From assembly GCA_034769895.1 (NCBI GenBank), contig CM068373.1, positions 195,151,634 through 195,215,633 on the forward strand: a stretch of DNA of 64,000 nt, read 5' to 3'. Position numbers and translations under genes: made by a program. The stretch comes from Magicicada septendecula. Lineage: Eukaryota > Arthropoda > Insecta > Hemiptera > Cicadidae. The notes below the pieces were generated by a model, which worked only from the letters and a program-made list of their open reading frames with translations, was not told the DNA's origin and made no database searches. Every line of letters starts with the position of its first letter. Position 1 is the stretch's first letter. Of this stretch, positions 39,863 to 53,200 are shown piece by piece.

Positions 39863-41154
39863 CGAGGGATGTTCATGTCAATCTGGGACTATTAATTTTT
39901 TAAAAATATAGAACACATTTATGATAGTAAAAATACTTTAATTTTTCAATGTAATCCCCTGCTACATTTATACATGTATCCCAGCGTTTCACTAGTGCCT
40001 GGATACCCGCAGTGTAGAAAGATTTTTCATTACGTTGAAACCAAGATAGAACTGACTGCTTCACCTCATTGTTGCTGTTGAAATGCTGGCCTCTCAGGAA
40101 CAGCTTCAAGCGCTCGAACAGGTGAAAGTCTCTGGGAGCGAGGTCCAGACTGTAAGGGGGGTGTGGCAATAACTACCAGCCAAGATCTTGTCGTGTGGTG
40201 GGCGGTATGCGGGTGTGCATTGTCCTGCAGAAACAGAACGCCTTTAGTGATCTCTCCAGGCCATTTTTTTCTTGAGAGCATTGTGCACATCTTGAAGAAC
40301 TATACAGTAGTACTCACTGTTAATATTGACTCCATGGGGTAGAAAATCCACGTGAATGATGTCATTTTTATCCCCAAACATTGAGGCCATAACTTTGCCT
40401 GCAGAAGCAATTGTTCAAAATTTTTTGGGAGGTGGTGAGTCCACATGCTTCCACTGCTTTAATGCACGTTTTGATTCCGGGGTGAAATAATGGACCTACA
40501 ATTCATCGCAGGTAACAATTTGATCGAGAAAAAGCTGGCCTTCTTTGTCAAAACAATGCCTTAACTCCTTGCAGATTTGCAATCTTCTTTGCCGGTCGAA
40601 AGCAGAAAGCTGTCTTGGTACCCAATGTGCACTAACCTTACTAAAGTTGAGATGTTCATGAATGATTTTGTTTACAGTTCCCACAGACACATTTATTTCT
40701 TTTGCAATTTGCTGACAAGTTATCCGTCGATTATCAAGAATCAGTTCTTCCACTTGCTGAATGTTCATGGGAATGACTACAGTAGGCTCCGAACCACCTC
40801 AACTGGGATCGTCACTCACTGATGTACGACCTTCTTTAAAACGTTTGCACCACTCATGTTTTACTGAAACTAAGAGTCTCATCGCCATACTGTGCAAGGA
40901 GTCACGAATAAATCTCACCGGGTTTTACGACTTCATTCACGAGAAATTTCATTACAACACGCTGTTCCACATGTGCATTGGATGCCATGTTCTTTACGAC
41001 TGACTGTTGTTATTGTTTAACGTGTAAACAATATAACACGGCATGTGATAATAGCTGACACTTGTACTTCATATGTACGATCAACAGAATGCGCAGGAAT
41101 CTTCATTTACACTCTAGGCTAACAAAAGTCCCGGATTGACGTGAACGTCCCTCG
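39863..41154 (-). mobile_element. mariner-like DNA transposon
   Basis: About 1.29 kb bounded by inverted repeats of ~28 bp that begin CGAGGGATGTTCATGTCAAT on the left and CGAGGGACGTTCACGTCAAT on the right (reverse complement). TA dinucleotides flank both ends (39861-39862 and 41155-41156). Size, TIR length and TA target are those of the mariner family. The transposase is on the minus strand and broken. TIR differences between the two ends also indicate age. Confidence 0.93.
39900..40988 (-). pseudogene. mariner transposase (DD34D), broken
   Basis: It starts at 40988 (MASNAHVEQRVVMKFLVNEV). The N-terminal helix-turn-helix includes ITCQQIAKEINVSVGTVNKI. The catalytic Asp motifs are LDQIVTCDE (about 40500), VLFLQDNAHPHTA (about 40220) and YSLDLAPRDFHLF (about 40150), as in mariner DD34D enzymes. 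The frame ends with a stop at 39900. Damage includes a stop after GEIYS near 40905, a stop right after CDEL at 40496, and frameshifts around 40290 and 40160. The original protein would have been near 350 residues. It cannot be active. Confidence 0.92.
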
Positions 41155-41156
41155 TA

Positions 41157-41570
41157 GTAGCATAATAGATGAAAAGGAATGCGCAAGTGGAAGTCATAGG
41201 TAAAATGGAAAAACACTAAAACCGTATTATAGCCTGCATCAAAATTGGCTAAACATGAAATTACATAAAAATAAAGATGAAGTTATTTTTATCAATTCAC
41301 AGACATATATCAACTTTCTAACTTTTGGAAGTGAGTCACTTTTGCTGATCAAAAAAGAGAAAGCAAAATACATGCTGTAAAGATGAAGTACCTGATAAAG
41401 ATGGATGGAAAGAGATCTTAAAATGCAGTCTGAGCTTGAATTTATAGAAGTCGGACACTTGAATTGTTTAGGACACCTATGGTATGTGGAACAGACAAGG
41501 GCCAGTGAAACATATTTGGGAAGCAAGAATTAAGTAAAATAAGAAAGAAGACCTAGTCAACGCTGTTATA
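41157..41570. other. Unassigned sequence
   Basis: No recognised gene or element between the mariner and the following LINE remnant. Confidence 0.45.
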
Positions 41571-41576
41571 AATACA

Positions 41577-42320
41577 GTGCAAAACAATGCCAAGAAAGGA
41601 ATTCCCCTGCTTCCTTACCCATCCTGGTGCTTCACTGAAACCGTGCTTGGTGAAAGATCTGGCTCACTTACTCTAAATCACAGGGAATGTATCAGGTTTG
41701 CACATGACTCTCAACCACTGACAAATCGAATCTGCAAAGACTTTGGGTTACAAATATCCACATTTAAGACCTGGCTTTTCGTGGAAGTGCAGGCAAAAAT
41801 TGTTATGGATGGTACTGCCCTGGAACAAGTCAGCAATTTTGAATTCCTGGGCTACAATGTGTCTTATAATACGAGGAATGATGTGAATAAGTTGCATAAG
41901 TTCAACCTTATGTGCAGGACCATTAGGCGAACTCTCAAGTCAGCAAGTAAAGAAACACACCTAAAATTCTACAAAGGCTCTTTCTACACTTCTTTATGGG
42001 TCTGAGAATTGGACTTTAATGAAATGCCAAGCCAGTCATATCCTAGTGCCTGAAATGAAATTTGTCAGGCATGTCCCAGGATATAATCTCCACGATCATA
42101 GAAGAAACACAGATACACAGCAGGAACTGAATGTTATGAGTATACTCGACAGGATCACCCAGTATTGGCTGAATTGATGAACATTTTTGCCGAATGGATA
42201 ACTGCCGTATCCCAAAACAACTATGGAACTATAAGCCGAAGAAACGGAGAGGTGTGTGACGTTCAAGGAAGTGCTGGGGTGACCAGCTCTAGACTCTTTG
42301 ACTGTTTGAGACTGGAACAA
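41577..42320 (+). pseudogene. LINE reverse transcriptase, C-terminal remnant
   Basis: The frame reads ICKDFGLQISTFKTWLFVEV, then GTALEQVSNFEFLGYNVSYN, NKLHKFNLMCRTIRRTLKSA, and SKETHLKFYKGSFYTSLWV and a stop at 42003. After the stop it continues with ENWTLMKCQASHILVPEMKF and VRHVPGYNLHDHRRNTDTQQ. This follows the post-catalytic part of a LINE RT family widespread in insects: FNLKIS..KTK, I.LEQVSNF.YLGC, Y.....G.E.W....., AEMKFLR..AGY..LD..RN. It ends near a degraded GRR..GRP-like stretch. The upstream catalytic YADD region is not readable. Confidence 0.8.
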
Positions 42321-45300
42321 ACCATCCTTGGTTTAATCTTTGTACATGATGATGATTTTGTTAGTTGCCTAACTGACACTTGGCAAGTGTCTATGCTTTT
42401 TACCTGGTTAGTATCATTTTACTCAATTATTTTCTACATGTTACCAGAGTGTACTTAGAAAAAAAGTAAAAAACTGGCTAATAAAAAAGTATTAGTAAAC
42501 CTAGTAGCAAACATACAAGAAGAAAAGGGAAAACATACATAAACGTGATTTCAAGAGCCTGGCACAGGGAAGAATAATGGAAGAAATTTATATAAAAATA
42601 CAATTACTAGTGAGTTCATAACCCTATACAGTTATGGTATTAAGGTTTTGATCAGTTTTCTGTGGCTATCAGTTATTTTCTTATGAAATTTTAAATTCAT
42701 CATTGTGTAAAAGGCAATCACTGAAACTCGTTCTGCATCAGTAAAGTGTATTGTTTTTTGGTCTTTCAACAAATTTGTTGTTAATCCAGCTGTTATCAAC
42801 TGGGTTTTGATGCTAATAACTTTCACAGCTGATGGTACAAGCAATAGGACTACTTTTCAGAAAATTCATTCTGCTCCTTATGTGAACTCTTGTTTTCTGA
42901 GTAGTCTTGTGTAGTCCCTCTTGCACCTGCAAGTTCTGTATATTTCAGTACACATATAAAAAATACATTAATTATGTTTTGTTCATTATGAACAATGATG
43001 AAAAAAAAATCACCTAGAAAATTGTTTCAATTAATTTGTATTTACTTCAGTTTCTATGACAAAAAATAAACAAGTTAATGTCCTGGACATTAGTTATTCC
43101 CGTCTGTGTCATTGTAAAAACTAGTATCCTGGTAAAGCTAGTATATAGTATCCTAGTTTAAGTTTATTTAATTTTACTACTATATAATTAAATTATAAGT
43201 GGCTACTTGGAACGGAAAGAAGTTGATTTTTTGCAATGTTTTCTATTCAACATATTGCTCGTAAAGATAGTTTTTGTGAAAGTGAGTGTCCAGTGTCACT
43301 GTGATACATAGTTATTAGTTCACAGTGCAATAATTTGTTTCTAAGATTATCAGTTGAATGGCTTCCTGTGTTGAGATAAATACATTTTCTCTTTCTTAAA
43401 AGTATGATCACATTTTGGCCCCATTTCTTTTGAAGGGTAAGGTGTTATCTCAAGTGACTCATTAAGAGTAACTTTGGCATTGTTCTTCTAAATTTGTGAA
43501 GTTTTTTTTTTGGTGTTGGTCACTCGAGTGTTCTCCTTTTGCATCCAAATAAATGGTTAATGTGCAGTATTGTGCAATATTTTCTTGTAACATAAATTAT
43601 AACATAATATAGTCTTATAAATTTCAGATAAATTTGTTTGCAGCCTAGTAGACAGTCTCTTAATTATGTTGCAGGGACGTACATAAAAGCACCACTTCAA
43701 AAAAAAAGGTTCAAAAATTTTGCCATCAAGCGTCTTTACAAGTCTTCATTGTGATACTGCAAGTCATAACTATAAGGATTCTATGTCTATAATATAATGT
43801 CCAGATGAAACTTAGAGCTTGTTATGGTGAAACTATTTTAAATACTAAACTGAAAGCTGTGTATTCCAGCAGGCAGGACATTTTAAGACCAAAGAAAATG
43901 TTTTTGCTTGCTGTAACTTGTTATTTATGATAAAAATTAAGGGAAAAATCTCTTAATCTAATTCCATTTGACACATTTTGTCATAAACAGGATTATTTTT
44001 TTTGAAACTAAAAATGTGTACTGTCAAAATATGATTTAATTAATACTACAGTGTAAGATGTGTAGATATTTCATTATACTTGTAAAACAGTGAGTATTTC
44101 AGTATTATTAGAACACTGGTGTTAATTAATTGTTATGACTGTAATAACAGTAGTAATTTGGTGATCACAAACTTGTTTTATTGTACATTTGAAAACAAAA
44201 TATGTGTTACTTGGTGAGTTGCATCAGCTTACTGAGCATGTAAATTGTGAGGGCTGATGAAATTATATGAAAAACCTTGTGTGTCCTCCAGACTGGATAG
44301 TAATAACAGCTTTCAACTGTGTTATGAATCAACGAATATTTATTTTATGAATATTGTAATGTAACAGTGTTTTCTGGGGTTTTTTATATAGTTTTTAACG
44401 TGTTGCTTTTAATTCGTTTATCGTGAAAAGTTATCAAGTGTAACTTGATTCCATTTGTGTAAAAACGGATTTGTTGTTGTAATTGATTCTATCTTCGAGC
44501 GCCCTGTTCTTCTATTAAGTAATCTGGTCCGTTCGCTGCTCACTCTCCTGGTTGCTGCCTGTAATTATCCTGTAAATTCTCTAGTGCTCTACAATGACAA
44601 CTCTTTCCAGTCAAAATAAAAATATTTATTTTTATTTAAATTGTTCAGAAAATGAACAGTCGACTTGTGTCGAAACAAAATAATGGTTGGGTCGACTCTA
44701 CTGCTCAATTCGATTATGACACTAACAACCTTCAGTAAACAAATTAATTGTAATAATTATATTAATTCTCGGGGTTTAAGGGTTCTTTGAGACTGCTATT
44801 GAATTCAGAGAATGCACACAAAAATACAATACATCACAAAAGGTAAGTAAAATTTAAGATCTTAATACTATATTGCTAAGCAACGACTAACGCTTTCGGT
44901 TCTGTAACGGGCTGATTTTTCCACAAGATAGCCGCTCACACGTCTAACCTTTATCTGTTAATTTCGAGCTGTCCCAAATTATTTTAAAATAAATGTTTTA
45001 GTTTCACAGTTGTAGTTTTTAAGCTTTTCTTTTAATTAATGATCACTAGTGTCTGTTCTGTTAGTGTAGATAGTGTCTACAGTAGTGTTGTGTAGTCGTA
45101 TCTGTAGTGTGGTTATGAATTTTTTCGGTCTCACCCACAAAATGTGCGTTCGCTCTAGGTAGCCAGGATTTTCTGAGGTTCTGCATTTAGTTTTAGTTTT
45201 AATTCAATTATTTCTGTTTTCTGGTCCCCAGTGTTTACCGCTTCTGTTGGTAATTATTATTGACTACCAAAGGTCCAAAAAACATTACTTGTATTTAATT

Positions 45301-47577
45301 AAATTTGGTTTCATCAGAGCACATCTGCCCTCTGCAATGGTTAACAATACAATACTATTTTCTTGCTTCTTCATCAACGGTCTCCTGACCTTACAATACT
45401 GGCCTGTGATTGGTCAACACTGAGAGTTCATTAGGTCACATGGTCAGGTTACAAAAATCAAATGTTCATTTACCTATAAGAAAAATACTCCTTTTTTAGC
45501 TTTAAGTTTCCTTAAATTTAAATTACATCATGTTTTTCTTTATATAATTATGAGCATTTACATACCTTATTTACATAAATTGGTTATTATAAAGGGTGAT
45601 TTCCCACCTTACAAAATTTCTAACCTTGGGCCTACACTTTTGGTTTCCTTACGTTTATTTACTAATCTATTTGTTTCTGACAATATTCCTTTTATACTGA
45701 ATTTGTGGCTTAGGCCATTAGTGGGTTTTCAATACTATTTTATAATTTACATTTATTATTACTTACACTCTGATTCTGAACCCTTTTTTTCTGATTTTAC
45801 TATTTACTGAACGAGTCTGGACCCTTAACATTATTTAACAAATGGTTACAATAAAATCCTTTAACATATCATTCAATATACTGCAATTTTTGGCCTAGTC
45901 TACAATTATTAATTGACAAATAATATAATTAGTATTAATACAGTAACCTGATAATAACAGAATCATCTGGCATGCTATGTTTTAAGCATGGCCTACATGG
46001 TTAAACCTTGTATTTTACAATTAGCCACAATCATTAGTTAACTGGCATACTATTCAGCCATCCCACTAATCTTAACCAGTACTACTAATCAGTGATTAGA
46101 TTATTGTTCATGGGTTTTTGGTTCCTAATGCATCACCTTCTGATTCTGCTCATAGGCTCCAACTATTTCTAACAACATGGTTCATGAATGTTACCCATAA
46201 GCTTTGGCATGAAACACAAACATAACTAGTCATGCCAAAACCTTTGGTAAACATCTTAACATAATCTCAAACCCCCATCACAACTCACTATTAACGTGGT
46301 CCGTGGGTTTTCTTTATATAAAAGTATTTAACCCACACTTCTGCCATTACCCCCTCACTGACACTTTTTGTGTTTGGGAATATCACTGGTACTTCACTGA
46401 CACTTTATTAATTGGGTGTTTGTTTGTTTGCACTATCTAATATCAGGGATCACTAGCTTTATCCCACACTCTTTCACATTAACATAATTACAAAAGGTTT
46501 GTATGTTATTTTATATTTATTTTACATTTTATTTGGTTTATTAACTACCTGCATTGTATTTTTATTTTTATTATTTATATGAGACAGTCTTTCTTTTCTG
46601 TAACTAAAGTTTTTTTATTGGTCTATGTTGATAGCATAGGCAACTCTGCGTACTATCATTCCTTCTGAATTGAGCAGTTATAGCTTTGGGACAGGGTTAC
46701 TATTATGTCGCATTACAATATATAAAATGTTTAAAATATAATCACTGAGCAGTGCATTAATTTAAATAAAGTTTATAATGTATGTGTTTCATTGTAAATA
46801 TGAATAAAAGCTATGCAATTAATTGGATTTAAAGAAGGCAGCAATTTGTGAAACAAGTACAATATTGGCATATAGAGTTTGTAAGTACACAAAGATAAAG
46901 TTACAGCTAAGTATGTGTAGTAACTACAGTTAAAATGCCTGTAGTTATTACAGACTACAGTTAAAATACAGAAAAAAAGAAGAATCAATGTTGAAAGAGA
47001 TTATGAATCAGAAGTCACCCAGAAATAGAGCAAGAGAGGCTGAAATAAGTGGAGAGTGGATCCGTTAAAGACGTAAAATGTTCAGCAATAAATAGGGTGC
47101 AGAGAAAATAAAGGATAAGAGGGAATGGAGAAGGACAGACAACAAGAAACAGTCACTCTATAAAGACAAGGAGAGTTGTTGTGGAGTATGATTCAGTCGT
47201 AGGTTAAATGAGTTTGAAGAAAAATTGAGCTGATTCAATTCAGGTGGGAATGTATATGTTTACTTACTGCACTGATGCGAAGTGATACTGGAAAAACAGA
47301 AATATTCAGTGGATAGTCTACATGGAATGAGAACTGTTGCTCATAACAGTTATTTTGGGTGATTGTTTATCTGGCAGACTTACATGATTGAGCATACTGT
47401 AGTGTCTTTTTGTGATTAATAAAATGAATCTTCATAATCTGGAACCAGATGTGCCACAGTGCTAGACGGACTACTCTTTGCAGCAGAGTGAGGAGTAATT
47501 TGCTGCTTTGCTGACATTTGAGCAGTTGTATGGTGTCACAGAGGGAGGTCTCTTCACAGCACTATAGTAAACGTAAA

Positions 47578-47578
<1 letters not shown>
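42321..47578. other. Unassigned AT-rich sequence
   Basis: About 5.2 kb without a recognisable gene. A more GC-balanced patch at about 44500-45250 has a start-like MTTLSSQNKN frame (44594) that soon stops. It could belong to an unidentified element or untranslated region, but I cannot support a call. No terminal repeats were found by eye. Confidence 0.5.
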
Positions 47579-47638
<60 letters not shown>

Positions 47639-47652
47639 TGCGTGCGTGTGTG
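47579..47652 (+). repeat. (TG)n then (CGTG)n microsatellite
   Basis: TG repeats to about 47620, then CGTG repeats to about 47652. The switch from TG to CGTG is typical of compound tracts that alternate purine and pyrimidine. Confidence 0.95.
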
Positions 47653-48328
47653 TTAATCATTATCAGTCCAATTTTTGTAAAAGAAATAGTATTTGTGTAG
47701 ATGTCTAGAGCTATTTTTTAAGCTAGAGTCCTGAATCATAAAAAAGTTAAGGTATATGAATGAGAGAAAACAACTAAAATTATAACTGACATAGAAAGTA
47801 ATTTATGGTAGCTGTATTTAAAAAGGATTAATTTCACTTAAAAGTGCACGAAACAGTGTGGTGTTTTTAAGATGTTTATCCATGAAGTACATATATCAGA
47901 TTTGGGGAATGTATATGTGTACTTAGCGTAACTATTAATAAACATGTGTACACTTTGTTTTTATCACTGCTGTGTTAGTAGGCCTATATTATCTTTATAG
48001 AGCTGACAGTGTGCAGTGGTGAAATAAAGTGCAGTCAGATGAAATTTTTTTTAAAGAAATTAATGTAATGATAATGGCTAAAATAATGTCAAGTACTTGT
48101 GTACAATATGGTGTGTGTGTGTGCTTCCCTGCGCATGAATGTGTTTATGTATGCAATATTGTAACGCATGAGTTAGTGCAGGAGAGTAAATATCTAGCTA
48201 GTACATGTCAGGTCTCAATCATCAGCAGTTGAAGGACATGAAATGTGTTTCACTATTGTCAGTAAAACCTGTTCATATTTTGTATACTACATCTATTATA
48301 TGTTATATACTATTATATTCTACATCTA

Positions 48329-48330
<2 letters not shown>

Positions 48331-48403
<73 letters not shown>
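48331..48403 (+). repeat. (TC)n microsatellite
   Basis: A 73-bp TC run followed by a C-rich stretch to about 48420. Frames across it are repeat artefacts. Confidence 0.95.
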
Positions 48404-48406
<3 letters not shown>

Positions 48407-48424
48407 CCTCCCTCCCCCCCCACT

Positions 48425-49285
48425 TGCCCGATTTACCTGTGACTAGTTTTCTTATGACCTTGTTGCTTATTAAATCATTACATGCTGTTTTGCATCGCTT
48501 TGTGAACAAGCGTATCGCTGCAGCAGTAGCTGTTTATTCTTAAGTTTTTTGTCTATAAAAGCCAAAGGGATTTCATTGCATAATTCTTCATAATTTCAAA
48601 GGGATTTAATTCTTCCTACATAATATAAGTGGTAATAAAAGTATAGTTTGTTCATTCACTATAAGTTTAGAAAACACCCTGATAAATTGTTTTGACTATT
48701 CATAATACATTTTGAATGTAAGTCATAAACTTTCCTGCATATGCGGTTTGTGAAAAATTAGTTGCCATCCAAATACAAATGCACTGTGTAATAGGCTACA
48801 AAGAATACTAAAAATATTAGTAATGTGGTGGGATGGAAGGGTATATAATAAAATAAATGTAGTAAAATTGAGAGGGATTAGAATTGAGGGAGATACGAGA
48901 ATAGCAATATCAAGGAGGAAAGTGGAACAGGTAGGTGGGTACAGGATACTTAAGGAGTGTGTTGACTAAGAAGTGGACTGGTGAACAGAAGAGCATAAAT
49001 AGAATAGCCATCATGAAGGGATCATTCAGTAGAAATTTGTAACAGAATTAACTTAGATGTGTGGAACAGACTGGACATGTATTTTGCAAGCATCAGAGAC
49101 ATGGAGAATGAGCAGAGGTAAAGAGGAAGTATTGAGTTACCGTAAATCTGGTTTTGTAGGATGAATAGGAGATATAAGGTTGTCGTCATCATTCTGGGTT
49201 TTTATTAGTTTAGGTTATTGGACCTTTCCACTTTATCAAATTGGGAAAACTGATAAGGCAAAAGGGAAGATGGTGTACACTAATA
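48425..49285. other. Purine-rich, unassigned; possibly degraded LINE
   Basis: Sequence from about 48830 has the purine-rich look of the LINE ORF that follows it, but no readable motif was found. Confidence 0.4.
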
Positions 49286-49289
49286 TGAC

Positions 49290-50240
49290 TGGCTGTTTAT
49301 TGACTATTCACACTCAGTTTAGCTGGTGTTCAGGTTATGATTGCAGAAGACAGTGATAACATGAATTACCTGCTGAGAAAGCCGAATGAATAGTATCAGA
49401 AATGGGGTTAAGATCAACACAGAAAAATTGAATAATTGACTGTTCCTGTAGGACTACCGATTTGCTTTTTGGACAAGGGCAAAGAGGAAAGGGTATAATA
49501 AATTCATCACCCTACCTGGGTGTGACTTTTTATTAAAAAGGATCAAGTGATGCATAGATTAAAAGAGAATAGGTCAAGGAATCAAATAGTTAGGCAATTA
49601 CACTCTATGTTTTATGACAAAGAGATCAGGAAAGGTACTGATATAAGGAGGATTTATAAGGCAATAGTGGAAAATATAGTAACATGTGGTGTGGAAGTCT
49701 GGGAAAGTGCAGAATGAGCAAACAGAGTCATAAAGCTACAGAAATGGGATTCAGGCATGACCTCATTACATTATGTGACTTCATATGAAATTAGGTAGTT
49801 AGAGAACAGATGGGTATATCAATAAGTGATACAATATAAGCAAAAAGTCGATGATGGCATAGTCATGTGCAAAGGTGAAGGATGAAAGATGGGCACAAAA
49901 ATATTAAAGCAGACACCTTTAGAACAAGAAGAAGAAGGCCAAGAAAAACTTGCTAGGATGCAAAAAAACAACTTGTAATACTGTCAAATTCGCAAATATA
50001 TACAAATTGGGAAGAATATGTGTCCAGAATGGATAAGAACTACATACCGAGAATGTGGCAGTATGAGATATAAGGTGGTGGATAAAACAAACAGTGAAGA
50101 GGTACTCAGAAGAATCAAGTTGGTGGAATACTTCTGAGGATTGTAAACAGAAGGAAAGGAAACTAGTTTGACATAGCCTGAGAGCAAAGTGGAGTAATGA
50201 CAATGGACAATGGTTGTGAGGGACCAATGGGAGGAGAGAA
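49290..50240 (+). pseudogene. Decayed LINE reverse transcriptase fragment
   Basis: Near 49340-49460 scattered frames give AEDSDNMNYLLRK and WGLRINTEKTEYLTVPVG, matching the segment after the YADD catalytic box in an insect LINE family (ADDQ...AED..D..Y...KL..EY..WGL.IN..KTEYL). Next come SPYLGVTFY, then RIYKAIVE.I.TCGVEVWE-like codons, and finally the GRR.RGRPRK-like region around 49925-49950. Stops and frameshifts are frequent. It is an old copy without function. Confidence 0.75.
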
Positions 50241-53200
50241 GAAGATTAAAGCTCTTGGATAACGTATAGTGTGGAGTGGCATAAGAAGCGATGAAGCTCA
50301 AGCCTGGAATAGACATAAGTGGAGAAGTGGTACTGTGTAGTACCTGTCACGGAGTGGAACATCATATGGTGGTGATGGTGATGATGATGACTGTGCGACA
50401 CAGTATGTAGTGCTATTAGCTGATAAGTTAGAAAATTTTTATGTTAAGTGATCTTCAGTTAGGTGTCTCTCAGTCCATTTACCATCCATCTGTTTAGGGA
50501 ATTTTTAATGGTGGTGTGACAAAATTAATATATTCAGTCAGATATTGTTTTATTAATAGCCTCATTGTTTGAATGTTATCGTTTTTACGGATCTACTAAT
50601 GGTGGTTGTTTTGTGTTTAATTTAAATAAAAGTTTATAATTGTTTAATAGTTGTTTAAAGGTATTCGCTGATGTAGTTCCCTTCACTTACCATGTATTTG
50701 TAGAATGCAGTCTTCTAAAGTAGTCCCTGTAATATAACTTCACAACACAAGACAAGTAATATAATATTTCACTGATGAAAATTAAATATAGGTTGTAATC
50801 AAAGGTCCTGTAAGTGATACCGATTCAAAATTCAAAACTCTGGCGCTGTACACTGTACTGCCACCTTCTGATAAAATGACTGCTCTTGATCTATTTGTTT
50901 TTTTAAAATAAGGACTGATTGTAGATAAGTAAATTGTATGTTTATTAACGTCAAATTAATGGAATACAATCAAAAAATCCCTTCAAACAATTGATAATCA
51001 CAAATAAAAATAACTGATCCTAATACAGAGATTCTTGTTTCTCAAGGTCGGTAACACTGTTTGTTTTGAAGTTACAAATTATTAACCAAATATGGTTAAC
51101 TTTATTTTTATATTGTTACCAAAATCGTGTGTTCTTTTAGACTACAAGATACGAATTGGAAAATGCTTAAGTCTTTTTGTTATGCATTAACAGAAAAGTG
51201 TTTACAAAATAAAATAGTGAATGAGATCATATAAAGGTAAAATATCGTATATGGTACCCCTGTTGTATGGAGTACAGGTTAAAATGTCGTATATACGATA
51301 ATTAACTCAACAGTTGTTGTTTTAAATTATTCTCTCTCTCTCTTTTAGAATTATTAATAAGTAATTATCCTTAAGGATCCATCAATTTAAAATTTATTCA
51401 AGTACTTGTTCTTGTTATCTTGTTAATCAAAATAATTTAAAATCATTACTCATATGGTAAGATATGGAGGTTAGTTTGTACCTCTTCAAGTCACTTATTG
51501 ACAGTAATTATTGATATTATATATTAAAAAACTTGCAATAACATTTAAACATACATTAATAACATATTTTTTATCATTAATTAACTTTAATAACGTTCTT
51601 GAACATAATTACTATAATCATTAACCTTCGTTACAGGTTAGTCAAATCAGCATCTAACCTTGAAAATCGTCAAAAGTTAGTTAACTATTAAAATTTGTTT
51701 AATAGTTTTTTAATTATGATTAATCATTCATTCAATTAAAATAAATACAAGGAACGTTATTTAATAAGTGGGTTAATTAATAAAATAGCATCTTTGAGTC
51801 AGGTAGTTCCATACTTGACTCAAGTATGACAACAACAAATATTTTTGGTTGTTAGAAAATGCATAAAAATTGTTAAAATCGTTTAATTAGTTTTGTACTC
51901 CCTTTCTATTTCACATATCATGCCGATATTATACACTAGCATGATTATCATTGTTCACTACACTGTATTCACTCACTCGAAGGATCATAACCTTGATTCA
52001 GTTTTATGGTTATGTTTACTTCCGATGCTTAACTAGGAGGGTCGCGCACAAATTATAACCATACTCTGCTGCGACGGTCCGTAACCTTTCACTCTGAATG
52101 ACAAAAACTAAGTGTTGCCGCTCCGGACAAATTCTACTTCGAATCTGTCGGGATTAGCTCTTCTGATTGGCTGATCAACCTATACTCTCGTTCCCCAAAC
52201 ACCTTTTCAGAAATTAATTTTCTAAAATTTTACAATTCGACTTTGGGTCGGAGAGTATTTGTGACGTCAGCAAGTTGTTTGCAATTGATGCATATAATTT
52301 ATTTTGCTGATAACTTTTTTAATACTGTTTTAGTTGGAAAACTAACAATTTTATTAACTCTCGGATGCTCAGCTCTACAATTAAAGTTCAAACAAGCCAT
52401 AAATTCGTCCATTGATAAATAAGTTAGCTCCTTCATTATGCACTTATTGTGGATCTCACTTATAATATAAGTCCTTCCACTTTTTTTCAATAAATAATTA
52501 TTACTAACACTGTTTTGTAGCAATTAGAGTCATTTCCTCTTACTATCTAATCACAGATTATTGTTTGTTAGCAAATTTATATTCATGCACTGTTCCAAAC
52601 GATTAGGCACGGTATGCCGGTTCATTAATTCTTATTATTATACAAACTGATTTATCGTAATACAGTTATTCCTATGGTACCTTGTTCCTTAATAATTAAT
52701 ACACATTTATTCAAAGTTTTACTTCTCAAACTGGTTTTGTTCATGTGTACTGTTTGTTTATAATATTACATGTTTGGGCTTTTGGTATTTTGATACTTAT
52801 TTTATATGATTATTGATTAATTAACAATGTATTCCTTTCTTGTAATTTGACTGTTGGTGAGGTTTATTGTATGTCTTGTTGCTATTATTCTCACTGTTGT
52901 GTTATATGTCCTGAATTAATTGTAATTATGGTGCTTGCAGCTACTTTCGGTTGACATGTATGATTGGTTTACATTATAATTCAATAATTTTATGTTTTTA
53001 AATACTGTAAATGGTTCTCAAAGTAGTATTGGCTATTTGTCTCGCTACTGGTATACTCCTTTGTTCTTAAGAATCTGTTTTAATAGTGCTTTTTGTGTAA
53101 TTATGAGGCGTCACTTCTGCCTTGTTGTCCTGGCCATTCTTTGTTTACTAATTATTAAGTAAATCTTGGTGCTGTCTATTTCTTATTGGTATTAGTTTGT

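Noticed and set aside
44594..44690. Coding exon starting MTTLSSQNKN
   Set aside because: It stops after about 30 codons, has no clear donor site and resembles no known protein.
48303..48543. Ser-Leu and Arg-Glu repeat frames
   Set aside because: Translations of the (TC)n tract.
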